Shown here: positions 1 to 8,106 of the stretch, in pieces | Position numbering within the stretch: the stretch's first letter is position 1 | Layout: every line of letters begins with the position of its first letter | Source: Allomuricauda sp. TMED12 | Lineage (GTDB): Bacteria > Bacteroidota > Bacteroidia > Flavobacteriales > Flavobacteriaceae | Assembly (NCBI GenBank): GCA_002167435.2 | Contig: NHBR02000140.1 | Coordinates: 135,473-199,472, forward strand | Reading direction: 5' to 3' | DNA length: 64,000 nt | The notes under the pieces: model-generated | Told to the model about the DNA's origin: nothing | Database searches by the model: none | Seen by the model: only the letters and a program-made list of their open reading frames with translations | Made by a program: the position numbers and the translations under genes

Positions 1-888
1 GATTTCTTGCCAGATTCCCAAAGCGATAAATTTTTTGATGAAATAGAGCAGATTAGAGGTGAAGCCAAGGAATTGGGATATGATTTTTGGGTAACCCTTG
101 TGGCAGATACGATTACCGAAGAAGCACTCCCAACCTATGAATCTTGGTTGATGGATGTGGAAGGTATAGATCAGCATAACGGAAAAGATAATGGATGGAG
201 CAAATGGGTGCGAGCCTGGACTGCAGAGGAGAATCGGCATGGAGATGTTTTGAACAAATATTTGTATCTCTCAGGTCGTGTAAACATGCGGGAGATTGAG
301 ATTACCACGCAACATTTAATTTCGGATGGGTTTGATATAGGAACAGATAGGGACCCATACAAAAACTTTGTATATACTTCCTTTCAGGAGCTTGCTACCA
401 ATATCTCACACAAAAGGGTGGGAAAAATGGCCAGAAAGAAAGGGAATGCCCTTCTCGCAAAAATGTGTACCATTATTGCTGGTGATGAAATGAGGCACCA
501 TTTGGCCTATCGGGAATTTGTAAAGACGATTATGGGACAAGACCCGGATGGGATGGTGTTGGCATTTGCCGATATGATGAAGAAAAAGATTGTAATGCCT
601 GCGCATTTTTTAAGGGAATCTGGAGGGAATATTGGCGAGGCGTTCGAGCAGTTTTCCAATTGTGCCCAACGTTTGGGAGTGTACACCGCACAGGACTACA
701 TCGATATCTTGAAAAAACTGAACGATTATTGGGAAATTGGAAACCTTCGAGGACTTTCCGATCAAGCAGAAAAGGCCCGGGTTTATTTAATGAAACTTCC
801 AGAAAGATTACAGCGCATATCCGAGCGCATGCAATTTTCACAAGATCAATACACCTTTAAATGGGTGCAAGCGAACGGAATGTTGTAG
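1..888 (+). CDS. Acyl-ACP desaturase, diiron (5' end outside window)
   Basis: Soluble fatty-acid desaturase of the plant stearoyl-ACP desaturase type, which puts a double bond into acyl chains carried on acyl carrier protein. The reading frame is open at base 1, so the true start lies upstream; the visible 290-odd residues are close to the family's usual length of about 320-340. Both halves of the diiron site are visible: EENRHG near visible residue 74 and DEMRHH near residue 160, the paired ExxH motifs that bind iron. No membrane segments are seen, as expected for the soluble family. The gene ends 22 bases before the convergent helix-hairpin-helix gene. Function is secure at family level; double-bond position cannot be read from sequence. 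Confidence 0.92.
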   Translation, partial: DFLPDSQSDKFFDEIEQIRGEAKELGYDFWVTLVADTITEEALPTYESWLMDVEGIDQHNGKDNGWSKWVRAWTAEENRHGDVLNKYLYLSGRVNMREIEITTQHLISDGFDIGTDRDPYKNFVYTSFQELATNISHKRVGKMARKKGNALLAKMCTIIAGDEMRHHLAYREFVKTIMGQDPDGMVLAFADMMKKKIVMPAHFLRESGGNIGEAFEQFSNCAQRLGVYTAQDYIDILKKLNDYWEIGNLRGLSDQAEKARVYLMKLPERLQRISERMQFSQDQYTFKWVQANGML

Positions 889-910
889 AAAGACAAGTCG
901 GTCTTACTTA

Positions 911-1474
911 CTAGTATTTGCCGGCACGATGCTTTTCCTGCCATTCAAATAGTTGTTCCCAATGCCCCTCATGTGCCATTTTTGCTTGCATGGGCCATGA
1001 GGCAGGATCATGGATGCGATAACGTTTTCCACCAGAGTCCAGCACTTCCTGACATTTATCCGCGGATGTTTCAGCAAGTTCTTTCCAGGTTTTAATGCCG
1101 AAATTATGAAATAGGCCTTCAATTTTTGGACCTATGCCCTCAACAAGCTTTAGGTCATTTTCCTTGATGGTTTTTCCAAACGCAGCTTTAGCTTCACCTG
1201 AATCAAAAGAGAAAGATTTCCTTTGTAAAGAATTTGTACGGCTATCAAATTCAAGCTGTTTAGTTTTAGTAGTGTAGGATTCAAGCCTTTTACGACAGGT
1301 CTCCAAATCGGATTTCAACTTGGCGTTCTGTATTTCCAATGTATTTATTTCAAACGATTTTTCTTGAATTGATGGTGTGTCCGACTTTCCAAAAAAGTAT
1401 CCAAGGATTCCTGAAATAATTCCTGTGACAGCCAAAATAATCCAATACCATATAGTTGAACTTTCCCAATCCAT
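911..1474 (-). CDS. Membrane-anchored protein with helix-hairpin-helix (H3TH-like) domain
   Basis: 187 residues. The N-terminus carries one hydrophobic segment (about residues 8-27, ending GYFFGKSD), followed by a charged, probably coiled-coil stretch (about 38-75) and then a compact C-terminal domain starting DLKLVEGIGPKIEGLF. That motif, with GIGPKI, is the helix-hairpin-helix signature seen in the small predicted flap-endonuclease-like H3TH domains common at the ends of bacterial membrane or ribosomal-protein-like ORFs. No catalytic nuclease residues are visible, so DNA or protein binding is more likely than cleavage. It stands alone, convergent with the desaturase and upstream of an empty 360-base gap. 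Function unknown. Confidence 0.75.
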   Translation of the reverse strand: MDWESSTIWYWIILAVTGIISGILGYFFGKSDTPSIQEKSFEINTLEIQNAKLKSDLETCRKRLESYTTKTKQLEFDSRTNSLQRKSFSFDSGEAKAAFGKTIKENDLKLVEGIGPKIEGLFHNFGIKTWKELAETSADKCQEVLDSGGKRYRIHDPASWPMQAKMAHEGHWEQLFEWQEKHRAGKY

Positions 1475-1710
1475 AATTTAGATATTTGAACAGCAAAAAC
1501 TGCACATTTAAAATATTAAAAAAATCTTAAAATTCTAAATTAAAGTATCAGAAATTGAGGTATCTGGAAAAAGAAGGGATTAAATGGAAAAATCAAAAAA
1601 CAGAAAACAGAACAAATGGAACCAATCATACAGTTTTCAGATCCACTTGTAAGATATCTCTTAGATACTTGAATAAATATGATGAGATTTAGGCCAAATA
1701 TTAGGTAAAG

Positions 1711-1755
1711 AACCCTATTTCTCCCGACAAAGTTCCGGCATTGGAGTAGGGTTTT
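1711..1755. other. Inverted repeat AACCCTA...TAGGGTT in intergenic gap
   Basis: The gap between the HhH gene and the ALDH gene (1475-1833) holds no credible gene. Its right half contains an inverted repeat, AACCCTATTTCTCC at 1711-1724 facing GGAGTAGGGTT at 1743-1753, with an 18-base loop. It lies directly before the promoter-like and terminator-like signals at 1741-1830. The left half (1475-1700) is A/T-rich and shows nothing recognisable beyond the upstream region of the HhH gene. Confidence 0.4.
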
Positions 1756-1768
1756 AAAGTTAAGTTTG
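1741..1768 (+). promoter_or_regulatory. Bacteroidota-type promoter TTG-N17-TAAGTTTG
   Basis: TTG at 1741-1743 and TAAGTTTG at 1761-1768 are separated by 17 bases and fit the Bacteroidota primary sigma consensus TTG/TAnnTTTG. No plus-strand gene follows; instead a strong terminator starts 24 bases downstream, so the predicted transcript would be only about 55-60 nt. Confidence 0.45.
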
Positions 1769-1792
1769 AGTTAGTTAAGTTGGTTTTAAAGA

Positions 1793-1830
1793 CCGCCCAA
1801 TTCAGTTGGATGCTGAACGGGCGGCTTTTT
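1793..1830 (+). terminator. Strong intrinsic terminator (GC stem plus T-tract)
   Basis: CCGCCCAATTCAG at 1793-1805 pairs with CTGAACGGGCGG at 1813-1824 around a 7-base loop and is followed by C plus five T at 1826-1830. The T-tract is on the plus side; reading minus, the hairpin is followed only by CTTTAAAA. It lies just beyond the stop of the minus-strand ALDH gene, so it may serve both directions, but its polarity suits a plus-strand transcript. Confidence 0.7.
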
Positions 1831-1833
1831 GTT

Positions 1834-3387
1834 TTATAAATCAAACTTAATGCCTTGGGCCAATGGCAACTCGGTTGTGTAGTTAATGGTATTGGTTTGT
1901 CTGCGCATATAAATTTTCCATGCATCGGAACCACTTTCTCTACCGCCTCCAGTTTCTTTTTCACCACCAAAGGCTCCTCCAATTTCCGCACCAGATGTAC
2001 CAATGTTCACATTCGCAATTCCGCAATCAGAACCTTCAACGGACAGGAAACGCTCTGCTTCGCGCAGATTGTTGGTCATAATTGCAGATGAAAGACCTTG
2101 TCTAACACCGTTTTGCTTTTCTAGGGCATTTTCAATATCCCCACTATACTTCAAAATATAAAGAACAGGACCAAAAGTTTCGTGCTGAACAATTTCAAAG
2201 TGATTTTGAGCTTCGGCAATGGCTGGTTTTACGTAGCAACCACTTTCATAGCCCTCACCTTCCAATACACCGCCTTCGACCAAAATGTTTCCGCCTTCGG
2301 CCTTAACTTTTTCTAAGGCGTTTAAATAATTTTTTACGGCATCTTTATCGATTAGCGGACCTACATGGTTATTTTCGTCCAATGGGTTGCCAATTCGTAT
2401 TTGCTTATAGGCGTCTACGATTGCATTTTTTACCTTATCATAAACGTCTTCATGGACAATTAACCTTCTAGTGGAGGTACAACGTTGCCCGCAAGTGCCC
2501 ACAGCTCCAAAAACTGCACCAATCACCGTGTTTTTAATGTTGGCATCCGGTGTTACGATAATGGCGTTGTTTCCGCCAAGCTCCAATAATGTTTTTCCAA
2601 GACGTCCAGCTACTGTCTGTGCTACAATTTTTCCCATGCGGGTGGAGCCAGTAGCCGAAATCAATGGGACTCGTTCGTCTTTTGTCATGAGTTCACCTAC
2701 GCGGTAGTCGCCTGTAATCAAACAAGAAATACCTTCAGGAACACCATTTTCCGTAAATACACGGGCAGCGATGTTTTGGCAAGCCACGGATGTCATTGGA
2801 GTTTTTTCAGAGCCTTTCCAAATACAGGCATCACCACAAACCCAAGCTAGGGCGGTGTTCCAAGACCAAACTGCAACAGGGAAGTTGAAGGCCGAAATAA
2901 TGCCTACAACACCAAGTGGATGATATTGCTCGTACATGCGGTGACCAGGACGTTCACTGTGCATGGTAAGTCCGTGCAATTGCCTTGATAAACCTACGGC
3001 AAAGTCACAGATATCTATCATTTCCTGTACTTCGCCCAATCCCTCTTGGTAGCTTTTCCCCATTTCGTAGGATACCAGTTTGCCCAACGGTTCTTTCAAT
3101 CTCCGAAGCTCGTCATTAAATTGTCGAACCACCTCACCACGTTGTGGGGCTGGCATGGTTCTCCATTTTTTAAAACCTTCTTGAGCCGTACTAATTACTT
3201 TTTCGTAATCCTCCGGAGTTGTTGCTTTGACTTTTCCGATTAGAGCACCATCTACGGGTGAGTAGGACTCGATGATCTCTCCATTGGAGAACCAATCCTT
3301 TCCTGTGGAAGTACCATTATTTATTTCGTTTAAGCCAAGTTCTTTTAAGGCTTCTTGTATTCCAAAAGCAGTTGCAATTTTTGACAT
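1834..3387 (-). CDS. ALDH7 (antiquitin)-type aldehyde dehydrogenase, probable aminoadipate-semialdehyde dehydrogenase
   Basis: 517-residue NAD(P)-dependent aldehyde dehydrogenase. The catalytic cysteine sits in GQRCTSTRRL near residue 303 and the general-base glutamate in LELGGNN near residue 268. The C-terminal run IGGAFGGEKETGGGRESGSD followed by DAWK and LPLAQGIKF is the hallmark of the ALDH7/antiquitin subfamily, which oxidises alpha-aminoadipate semialdehyde (piperideine-6-carboxylate) in lysine breakdown; bacterial members are called AmaB/Pcd. Length matches the family. The start MSKIATAFG is the first ATG. Despite lying near haaO, it is not in the ALDH8 group that oxidises aminomuconate semialdehyde. 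Subfamily is confident; the lysine role is inferred. Confidence 0.9.
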   Translation of the reverse strand: MSKIATAFGIQEALKELGLNEINNGTSTGKDWFSNGEIIESYSPVDGALIGKVKATTPEDYEKVISTAQEGFKKWRTMPAPQRGEVVRQFNDELRRLKEPLGKLVSYEMGKSYQEGLGEVQEMIDICDFAVGLSRQLHGLTMHSERPGHRMYEQYHPLGVVGIISAFNFPVAVWSWNTALAWVCGDACIWKGSEKTPMTSVACQNIAARVFTENGVPEGISCLITGDYRVGELMTKDERVPLISATGSTRMGKIVAQTVAGRLGKTLLELGGNNAIIVTPDANIKNTVIGAVFGAVGTCGQRCTSTRRLIVHEDVYDKVKNAIVDAYKQIRIGNPLDENNHVGPLIDKDAVKNYLNALEKVKAEGGNILVEGGVLEGEGYESGCYVKPAIAEAQNHFEIVQHETFGPVLYILKYSGDIENALEKQNGVRQGLSSAIMTNNLREAERFLSVEGSDCGIANVNIGTSGAEIGGAFGGEKETGGGRESGSDAWKIYMRRQTNTINYTTELPLAQGIKFDL

Positions 3388-3457
3388 TTATAACTTTTTA
3401 GTGATGTATTGTTATATTTTTACAATATTACGAATATTCTACAAGAGGATAAACGGA

Positions 3458-3832
3458 TTAGAGGAATTGATGGACCAAGAGAAGAAGAATTCCAATTATT
3501 GCCGGAAGCCCTTGAACTGCAAATATTTTTTTTGACGCTGTTATTGCGCCATAAATACCGGCAACCGATACGCATCCCAAAAAGAAGAATGCCACATAAA
3601 TCTGCCACAAGGAATCTTGTATAAGCAACGACCAAATGAGCCCCGCCGCCAAAAAACCATTGTAAAGACCTTGGTTGGCTGCCAATGTTTTTGTGGGTTC
3701 GAATAAATCTTCCCGAAAGTTACGGAACACTTTTTTCGCTTTGGTAGTCCAAGCGAACATTTCCAGCCATAGGAAATAGATGTGGAGCAACGCCACGATT
3801 CCAATGATGATTTTTGCTAAAAGGAGTATCAT
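3458..3832 (-). CDS. DUF1304 family membrane protein
   Basis: 124 residues with four predicted membrane segments (about 3-22, 55-75, 77-97, 105-123). The N-terminal hydrophobic HIYFLWLEMFAW stretch and the central LAANQGLYNGFLAAGL motif are characteristic of DUF1304, a family of small integral membrane proteins of unknown function. Its ATG overlaps the stop codon of haaO (ATGA), so the two are translationally coupled, haaO first. Nothing in the sequence explains a link to the kynurenine pathway. Confidence 0.85.
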   Translation of the reverse strand: MILLLAKIIIGIVALLHIYFLWLEMFAWTTKAKKVFRNFREDLFEPTKTLAANQGLYNGFLAAGLIWSLLIQDSLWQIYVAFFFLGCVSVAGIYGAITASKKIFAVQGLPAIIGILLLLVHQFL

Positions 3833-4371
3833 TCTTCTTTGGCTATAAAACGTTCGTCAACGGGCATAACGGTACCGCAGTTATCACAAGTGCGCAATTC
3901 TTCCGAACCGTAAAAGTGTTTAAAATGGCCAAGAAAGTCCTTCTCAATATCATTTAGTTTAAAATAGACCTCATACAATTTATGATTGCATTTGTCACAG
4001 AACCAAAGCAATCCATCTTCAGCATCCAGATCTACACGTTTTCGCTCCACTACTAGCCCAATGGAACCTTCTTGGCGGCCAGGGGAATGTGGTACCTTAG
4101 CGGGATGAAGGTACATATCTCCAGGCCCCAATTTCATGGTCCTTTTCTGGCCATTTTCTTGAATGTGTACTTCAATATTGCCTTCTAGCTGATAAAAAAG
4201 CTCCTCTGTTTCGTTGTAATGGTAGTCTTTGCGAGCGTTGGGTCCGGCCACGATCATAACAATGTAATCGCCAGACTCTTTGTAAAGATTTCTATTTCCA
4301 ACTGGAGGTTTTAGGGTTTCCCGGTTTTCCTCAATCCATTGGTTGAGGTTGAAAGGTGCCTGTATTGCCAT
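3829..4371 (-). CDS. haaO: 3-hydroxyanthranilate 3,4-dioxygenase
   Basis: Cupin-fold Fe(II) dioxygenase that opens the ring of 3-hydroxyanthranilate, leading non-enzymatically to quinolinate for NAD synthesis. Counting from the ATG at 4371 (MAIQAPFN), iron ligands fall at His51, Glu57 and His95, substrate arginines at Arg47 and Arg99, and a second rubredoxin-like metal site at Cys125, Cys128, Cys162 and Cys165. These match the numbering of characterised bacterial two-iron enzymes, which is why this start is preferred over the in-frame ATG 57 bases upstream. 180 residues, the normal length. The other kynurenine gene in the window, kynA, is 37 kb away; kmo and kynU are not here. Confidence 0.97.
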   Translation of the reverse strand: MAIQAPFNLNQWIEENRETLKPPVGNRNLYKESGDYIVMIVAGPNARKDYHYNETEELFYQLEGNIEVHIQENGQKRTMKLGPGDMYLHPAKVPHSPGRQEGSIGLVVERKRVDLDAEDGLLWFCDKCNHKLYEVYFKLNDIEKDFLGHFKHFYGSEELRTCDNCGTVMPVDERFIAKEE

Positions 4372-4426
4372 ATTCAAAGATTTTATGAAAGGTAAAAAAA
4401 ACCTTTCTGGCGACATAGCAATTAAC

Positions 4427-4457
4427 AAAAAAGACCTGACAAGTGGCAGATCTTTTT
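4427..4457 (-). terminator. Intrinsic terminator of CAP-domain gene
   Basis: AAAAAAGACCTG at 4427-4438 faces CAGATCTTTTT at 4447-4457. On the minus strand the arms pair with one G-U wobble and are followed by a T-run, directly after the stop of the minus-strand gene at 4479. Confidence 0.6.
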
Positions 4458-4478
4458 AAAAGTTATGCTATTGTTTTC

Positions 4479-4991
4479 TTATTGTACTTTGATGAATATC
4501 TGCGTAAAATAAGGTCTTCCATCTTTATCCAATTGAATACTCAAGGTAGTGTGAGTGAAGTCTCCTTCCATAGCTTCCTTGTGTGAAGTGCTTTCCACCC
4601 ACGCTTCCAAGGTTTTTTCTGCTGATGTATAATATCTTGCCACATTTTCTGAAACACTCACAGCATGGGTCTCTTCGGCAATCTGGGAAGCCCGCGAGTC
4701 AAAATTATCGTGACTCAGGACATTGTGTGAAATCATGTAATCTGTATGTTCTTCTGCATATTTATATGCAGGAGCACTGTTTGCCAAAGAATTTAAACCA
4801 ATTGAAGTTCGGTGTTGGTTTACCAAACCAACCAGTTCTTCCTCCATTTTTTCTGGATCGATGGTTACTTTTTCATTTCCAAGGGTTGCTTCGGTATATC
4901 CTTGTTCTTCTTCTTGGGTTGACGTTGTGCTGCAATCACTCAAGGCAATGGCGAGCACTATGACCAACAATGTGCCATATAACTTTTTCAT
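4479..4991 (-). CDS. CAP (SCP/PR-1) domain lipoprotein
   Basis: 170 residues. The N-terminus MKKLYGTLLVIVLAIALSDC is a lipoprotein signal with Cys20 as the lipid site. The rest, from about residue 50, is a CAP/SCP-like domain: LVNQHRTSIGLNSL, then a conserved His in MISHNVLSHDNF, SENVARYY and EAWVESTSHKEAM. These correspond to the paired His/Glu residues of the CAP cavity. Bacterial members are secreted, of mostly unknown activity. Monocistronic, with its own terminator. Family is confident; role is unknown. Confidence 0.88.
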   Translation of the reverse strand: MKKLYGTLLVIVLAIALSDCSTTSTQEEEQGYTEATLGNEKVTIDPEKMEEELVGLVNQHRTSIGLNSLANSAPAYKYAEEHTDYMISHNVLSHDNFDSRASQIAEETHAVSVSENVARYYTSAEKTLEAWVESTSHKEAMEGDFTHTTLSIQLDKDGRPYFTQIFIKVQ

Positions 4992-5177
4992 TTTCGGGGT
5001 GTTTTCGGGAGTGTTCTAAGTTCCCTTGTGTTCTCACAGCTAAAATAATGGAGACTCCTTTCTTTTCCATGAAATTTCCATATCGAGATGGATTATCACG
5101 TTGAAATACAAGAAATAAGGGGTCAACAGTATTTGTAGGGCACCATGCAAATCCTTTTAACGGAAAAAATGCACCGT

Positions 5178-5708
5178 TTATATGATTTCTTCCTCTGCCT
5201 CGACTTCCTCAGTAGGGGAGTTTTCCTCATCATCGAAAACATAGGAAAAAACCAGTGCGCCCAATTCTTTGATAGGCTCATAGAAAATGGATTCCTCTTT
5301 GGTTTCCTCATTGATAAATCCTAAGGGAGAGGCAAGCCTTTCGAAGAAAATGAGGAAAGCACCTAAGATAACGGCAACTTTTAAGGCACCGAAAATACCC
5401 CCAGCGATTTTGTTCAATAGTCCGAGCATAGCAAAATCAGCAATCTTGGTCAGGAATTTGCCCGCCAAGTTCACCACAATGATAATGGCAAAAAACGTAA
5501 AAAAAAATGCAGCAATTTTCAGGTATTGGTCGCTCCAGTCAAAGCGTTCGGCAAGGTAGTTGCCCGTGATGTACGAAAAATGGATTGCACCGTAAATTCC
5601 GGCAATGAGCGCTATCAAAGAGGCCAATTCCACAAAAAGACCATTTTTGAGACCTTTGTAAAGGCCCCAAACCAAAAGAATTCCAATGATAATATCCAAA
5701 AAGCTCAT
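5178..5708 (-). CDS. CvpA family membrane protein
   Basis: 176 residues with four membrane segments in the first 130 residues (start MSFLDIIIGILLVWGLYKGL) and a strongly acidic tail ending VEAEEEII. The opening DIIIGILLVWGLYKGLKNG motif and overall length fit CvpA/colicin V production proteins, which are widespread inner-membrane proteins needed for envelope integrity in other bacteria. It is divergent from the small gene at 5769. The acidic C-terminal tail of about 30 residues after the last helix is typical of Bacteroidota members. Confidence 0.85.
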   Translation of the reverse strand: MSFLDIIIGILLVWGLYKGLKNGLFVELASLIALIAGIYGAIHFSYITGNYLAERFDWSDQYLKIAAFFFTFFAIIIVVNLAGKFLTKIADFAMLGLLNKIAGGIFGALKVAVILGAFLIFFERLASPLGFINEETKEESIFYEPIKELGALVFSYVFDDEENSPTEEVEAEEEII

Positions 5709-5742
5709 ACGTGGGTTTTAACAAATATAGAATATTGATTTG

Positions 5743-5750
5743 TACCTTTG
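5743..5750 (+). promoter_or_regulatory. -7 box TACCTTTG
   Basis: TACCTTTG fits the Bacteroidota TAnnTTTG -7 consensus and lies 18 bases before the ATG at 5769, giving a leader of roughly ten bases for the three-gene run ending in glpD. No clear TTG -33 element at the standard distance. Confidence 0.45.
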
Positions 5751-5768
5751 GTACTCATATCAAAACAC

Positions 5769-6125
5769 ATGTCAAGAGACGAACAATTAAAGGAGCGATG
5801 GGAATTTTTGGTAGAAAAACTATCAGCACAATTTTCTGATGGTGACCCGCTGGAATTGGATGGGATTGTTTATTTGGTAGGAGTTCAGGAACTTGGCAAT
5901 TTTCATCGTAAGTTCAAAAAAGATGAAAAAGTCAATTTGATGCATATTGCCATCTGCAGGCTATTGGAACCTTATGGCTACTACGATTTTGATTTTTTCG
6001 ACGATGATGGATGGCCTCATTATAAGATAAAAGAACAGTTACCACCATTAAAGGCAGGGGAACAATCCGTTTTAATGAAGGAAGCCTTGGTAAACTACTT
6101 CATGGAAAAAGAATACATCACCTAA
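5769..6125 (+). CDS. Small conserved-looking acidic protein, unknown function
   Basis: 118 residues from the ATG at 5769 (MSRDEQLKERW); an in-frame TTG at 5748 overlaps the promoter box and is not used here. The protein is soluble, without signal peptide, and ends in a run rich in aromatic and acidic residues (YGYYDFDFFDDDGWPHYK). I do not recognise a family. Its TAA is followed immediately by the ATG of the next gene, so it is the first gene of a run with the ABM-domain protein and glpD. Confidence 0.75.
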   Translation: MSRDEQLKERWEFLVEKLSAQFSDGDPLELDGIVYLVGVQELGNFHRKFKKDEKVNLMHIAICRLLEPYGYYDFDFFDDDGWPHYKIKEQLPPLKAGEQSVLMKEALVNYFMEKEYIT

Positions 6126-6434
6126 ATGGAGCTAAAAAAACCGTACTACGCCGTAATTTTTACCAGCCTTAGAACTCCTGGTGATGATGGTTATGCGAAA
6201 ATGGCCGAAGAAATGGAAGCATTGGCCAGCAAACAACCTGGATTTTTGGATTTTGAAAGTGCCCGAGACGGTCTAGGAATTTCTATTAGTTATTGGGAGA
6301 GTTTGGAGGCAATCGCTAACTGGAAAGCCCAGTTAGACCATAAAGAAGCCCAAAAAAAAGGAATCCAAAAATGGTACTCTTGGTATAAAGTTAGAGTGTG
6401 CCGAGTAGAACGCGAATACGAATTCAACAAATAG
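6126..6434 (+). CDS. ABM-domain (dimeric alpha-beta barrel) protein, YqjZ-like
   Basis: 102 residues forming one antibiotic-biosynthesis-monooxygenase-type ferredoxin-like domain: YYAVIFTSLRT strand, MAEEMEALASKQPGFLDFES helix and turn, ISISYWESLEAIANWK, then HKEAQKKGIQKWYSWYKVRV. The PGFLDFES and SYWESLEAIANW motifs are typical of the ABM superfamily, small cofactor-free oxygenases or haem-related proteins that work as dimers. It follows the previous gene with no gap and is four bases before glpD. Substrate cannot be predicted. Confidence 0.85.
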   Translation: MELKKPYYAVIFTSLRTPGDDGYAKMAEEMEALASKQPGFLDFESARDGLGISISYWESLEAIANWKAQLDHKEAQKKGIQKWYSWYKVRVCRVEREYEFNK

Positions 6435-6438
6435 AAAC

Positions 6439-8106
6439 ATGAGCGAGAACATTGCTTTTTCAAACGTAAACAGAAAAGAAAAGCTGCAAAAAGTTACCAA
6501 GGAAGTGTATGACCTTGTGGTAATCGGTGGGGGAATCACGGGAGCTGGAATTGCTTTGGACGCATCTTCTCGTGGCATGAAGGTTTTGTTGCTCGAGAAA
6601 GGTGATTTTGCCTCTGGCACCAGTAGTAAATCCACTAAGCTCATTCATGGTGGACTCCGTTATTTAAAGCAATTCGATTTTTGGTTGGTGAAAGAAGTAG
6701 GTTCCGAAAGGGCCATCGTACACAAATTGGCTCCCCATTTGGTTCTTCCGGAAAAGATGTTGCTTCCATTGATTGAGGGTGGTTCCTATGGAAAATGGCT
6801 GACTTCCATCGGCTTAAAAGTTTATGATATTTTGGCTCAAGTATCAGGTGATGATAAACGCCAGATGCTGGAGAAAAAAGAGGCCATGAAATTGGAGCCA
6901 CTGTTGCCCAAAAAAATCTTGAATGGTGCGGGCTATTATGCCGAGTACCGAACAGATGATGCCCGACTCACTTTGGAAAATTTAAAGACCAGTCTTCAAT
7001 TTGGTGCGCAGCTATTCAACTATACCAAGGTCACCGATTTTATTTATGAGGATGAAAAAGTAGCAGGAGTAATATTCACCGATGAAGTCTTTGGAGATGA
7101 ATACAGGGTTTCATCAAAATATGTAATAAATGCCGCTGGGCCTTGGGTGGATGAACTCAGAAGTGTAAACCAGTCCAAAAAAGGCAAGCGTTTACATTTG
7201 ACCAAGGGAGTGCATTTGGTGTTTCCAAAGGAAAAACTTCCTGTGAAGCAATCTGTTTATTTTGATATTCCAGACGGCAGGATGATGTTCGCTATTCCCC
7301 GTGGAAAGGTCACCTATATAGGCACTACGGATACCAATTTCAACTTGGATAAGGACCATGTGACCACCGATATTGCCGATGCTATTTATTTGGTGTCTGC
7401 GGTGAACAATATGTTCCCGGATATTGAATTGGAACTGGACGACATTATTTCCTCGTGGGCGGGCTTGCGTCCTTTGATTCACGAAGAGGGTAAATCGGCC
7501 TCAGAACTATCACGAAAAGATGAAATTTTCACATCCGATACCGGTTTGGTAAGCATAGCGGGAGGAAAGCTCACGGGCTACCGAAAAATGGCCGAGCGAA
7601 CGGTAAATCGCATCGCTAAAAAGATGGAGGAGGACCACGATGTGGAACTGGAGCATTGTACTACGGATAAAATTCCGCTTTGTGGAAACGACTTTAAAAA
7701 GTTTAAGCATGTAAAAAAATACATTGGCAAGGTACAAGAGCAATTGCAAGATGATGGATTTGCCAAACATGATGCGTGGTATTTGGTGACCACATATGGT
7801 AAACAAAGTGAATCTATTTTGGAGTTATATGCCAAGATAAAGGGTGACAAACCCAAAGAAAGAATGATCAGGGCCGAAGCTCAATTTGCGATAGCCCACG
7901 AAATGGCATTGAACCCTTTGGACTTTTTTATTAGAAGAACGGGTCGACTTTATTTTGATATTGACAGCGTTCGAAAATACAAGAAGCCTGTTTTTGAAGA
8001 ATTCCAGAAAGCGTATAACTATTCAGAAGAAGAAATGGAGGCTTTTTCCAAGGAATTGGACGCTCAACTGACCGAGCATTCCGATTTTTCATTGGAGCGG
8101 GATTAA
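6439..8106 (+). CDS. glpD: FAD-dependent glycerol-3-phosphate dehydrogenase
   Basis: Membrane-associated flavoenzyme oxidising sn-glycerol-3-phosphate to dihydroxyacetone phosphate and passing electrons to quinone. 555 residues. The FAD-binding Rossmann motif is VVIGGGITGAGIALDASSRG near residues 28-47, followed by SGTSSKSTKLIHGGLRYL, the conserved GlpD signature. The C-terminal DAO-C domain with AHEMALNPLDFFIRRTGRLYF is also typical. It is the last gene of a three-gene run and its stop overlaps the stop of convergent gpsA by four bases. No glycerol kinase or facilitator is in the window. Confidence 0.96.
   Translation: MSENIAFSNVNRKEKLQKVTKEVYDLVVIGGGITGAGIALDASSRGMKVLLLEKGDFASGTSSKSTKLIHGGLRYLKQFDFWLVKEVGSERAIVHKLAPHLVLPEKMLLPLIEGGSYGKWLTSIGLKVYDILAQVSGDDKRQMLEKKEAMKLEPLLPKKILNGAGYYAEYRTDDARLTLENLKTSLQFGAQLFNYTKVTDFIYEDEKVAGVIFTDEVFGDEYRVSSKYVINAAGPWVDELRSVNQSKKGKRLHLTKGVHLVFPKEKLPVKQSVYFDIPDGRMMFAIPRGKVTYIGTTDTNFNLDKDHVTTDIADAIYLVSAVNNMFPDIELELDDIISSWAGLRPLIHEEGKSASELSRKDEIFTSDTGLVSIAGGKLTGYRKMAERTVNRIAKKMEEDHDVELEHCTTDKIPLCGNDFKKFKHVKKYIGKVQEQLQDDGFAKHDAWYLVTTYGKQSESILELYAKIKGDKPKERMIRAEAQFAIAHEMALNPLDFFIRRTGRLYFDIDSVRKYKKPVFEEFQKAYNYSEEEMEAFSKELDAQLTEHSDFSLERD

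Noticed and set aside
1475-1700. tRNA or other classical RNA gene in the first large gap
   Set aside because: No cloverleaf, CCA end or known RNA motif is visible; the sequence is low-complexity A/T.
1834-3387. ALDH gene as aminomuconate-semialdehyde dehydrogenase of the kynurenine branch
   Set aside because: The C-terminal IGGAFGGEKETGGGRESGSD motif is of the ALDH7 type, whereas that enzyme is in the ALDH8 group.
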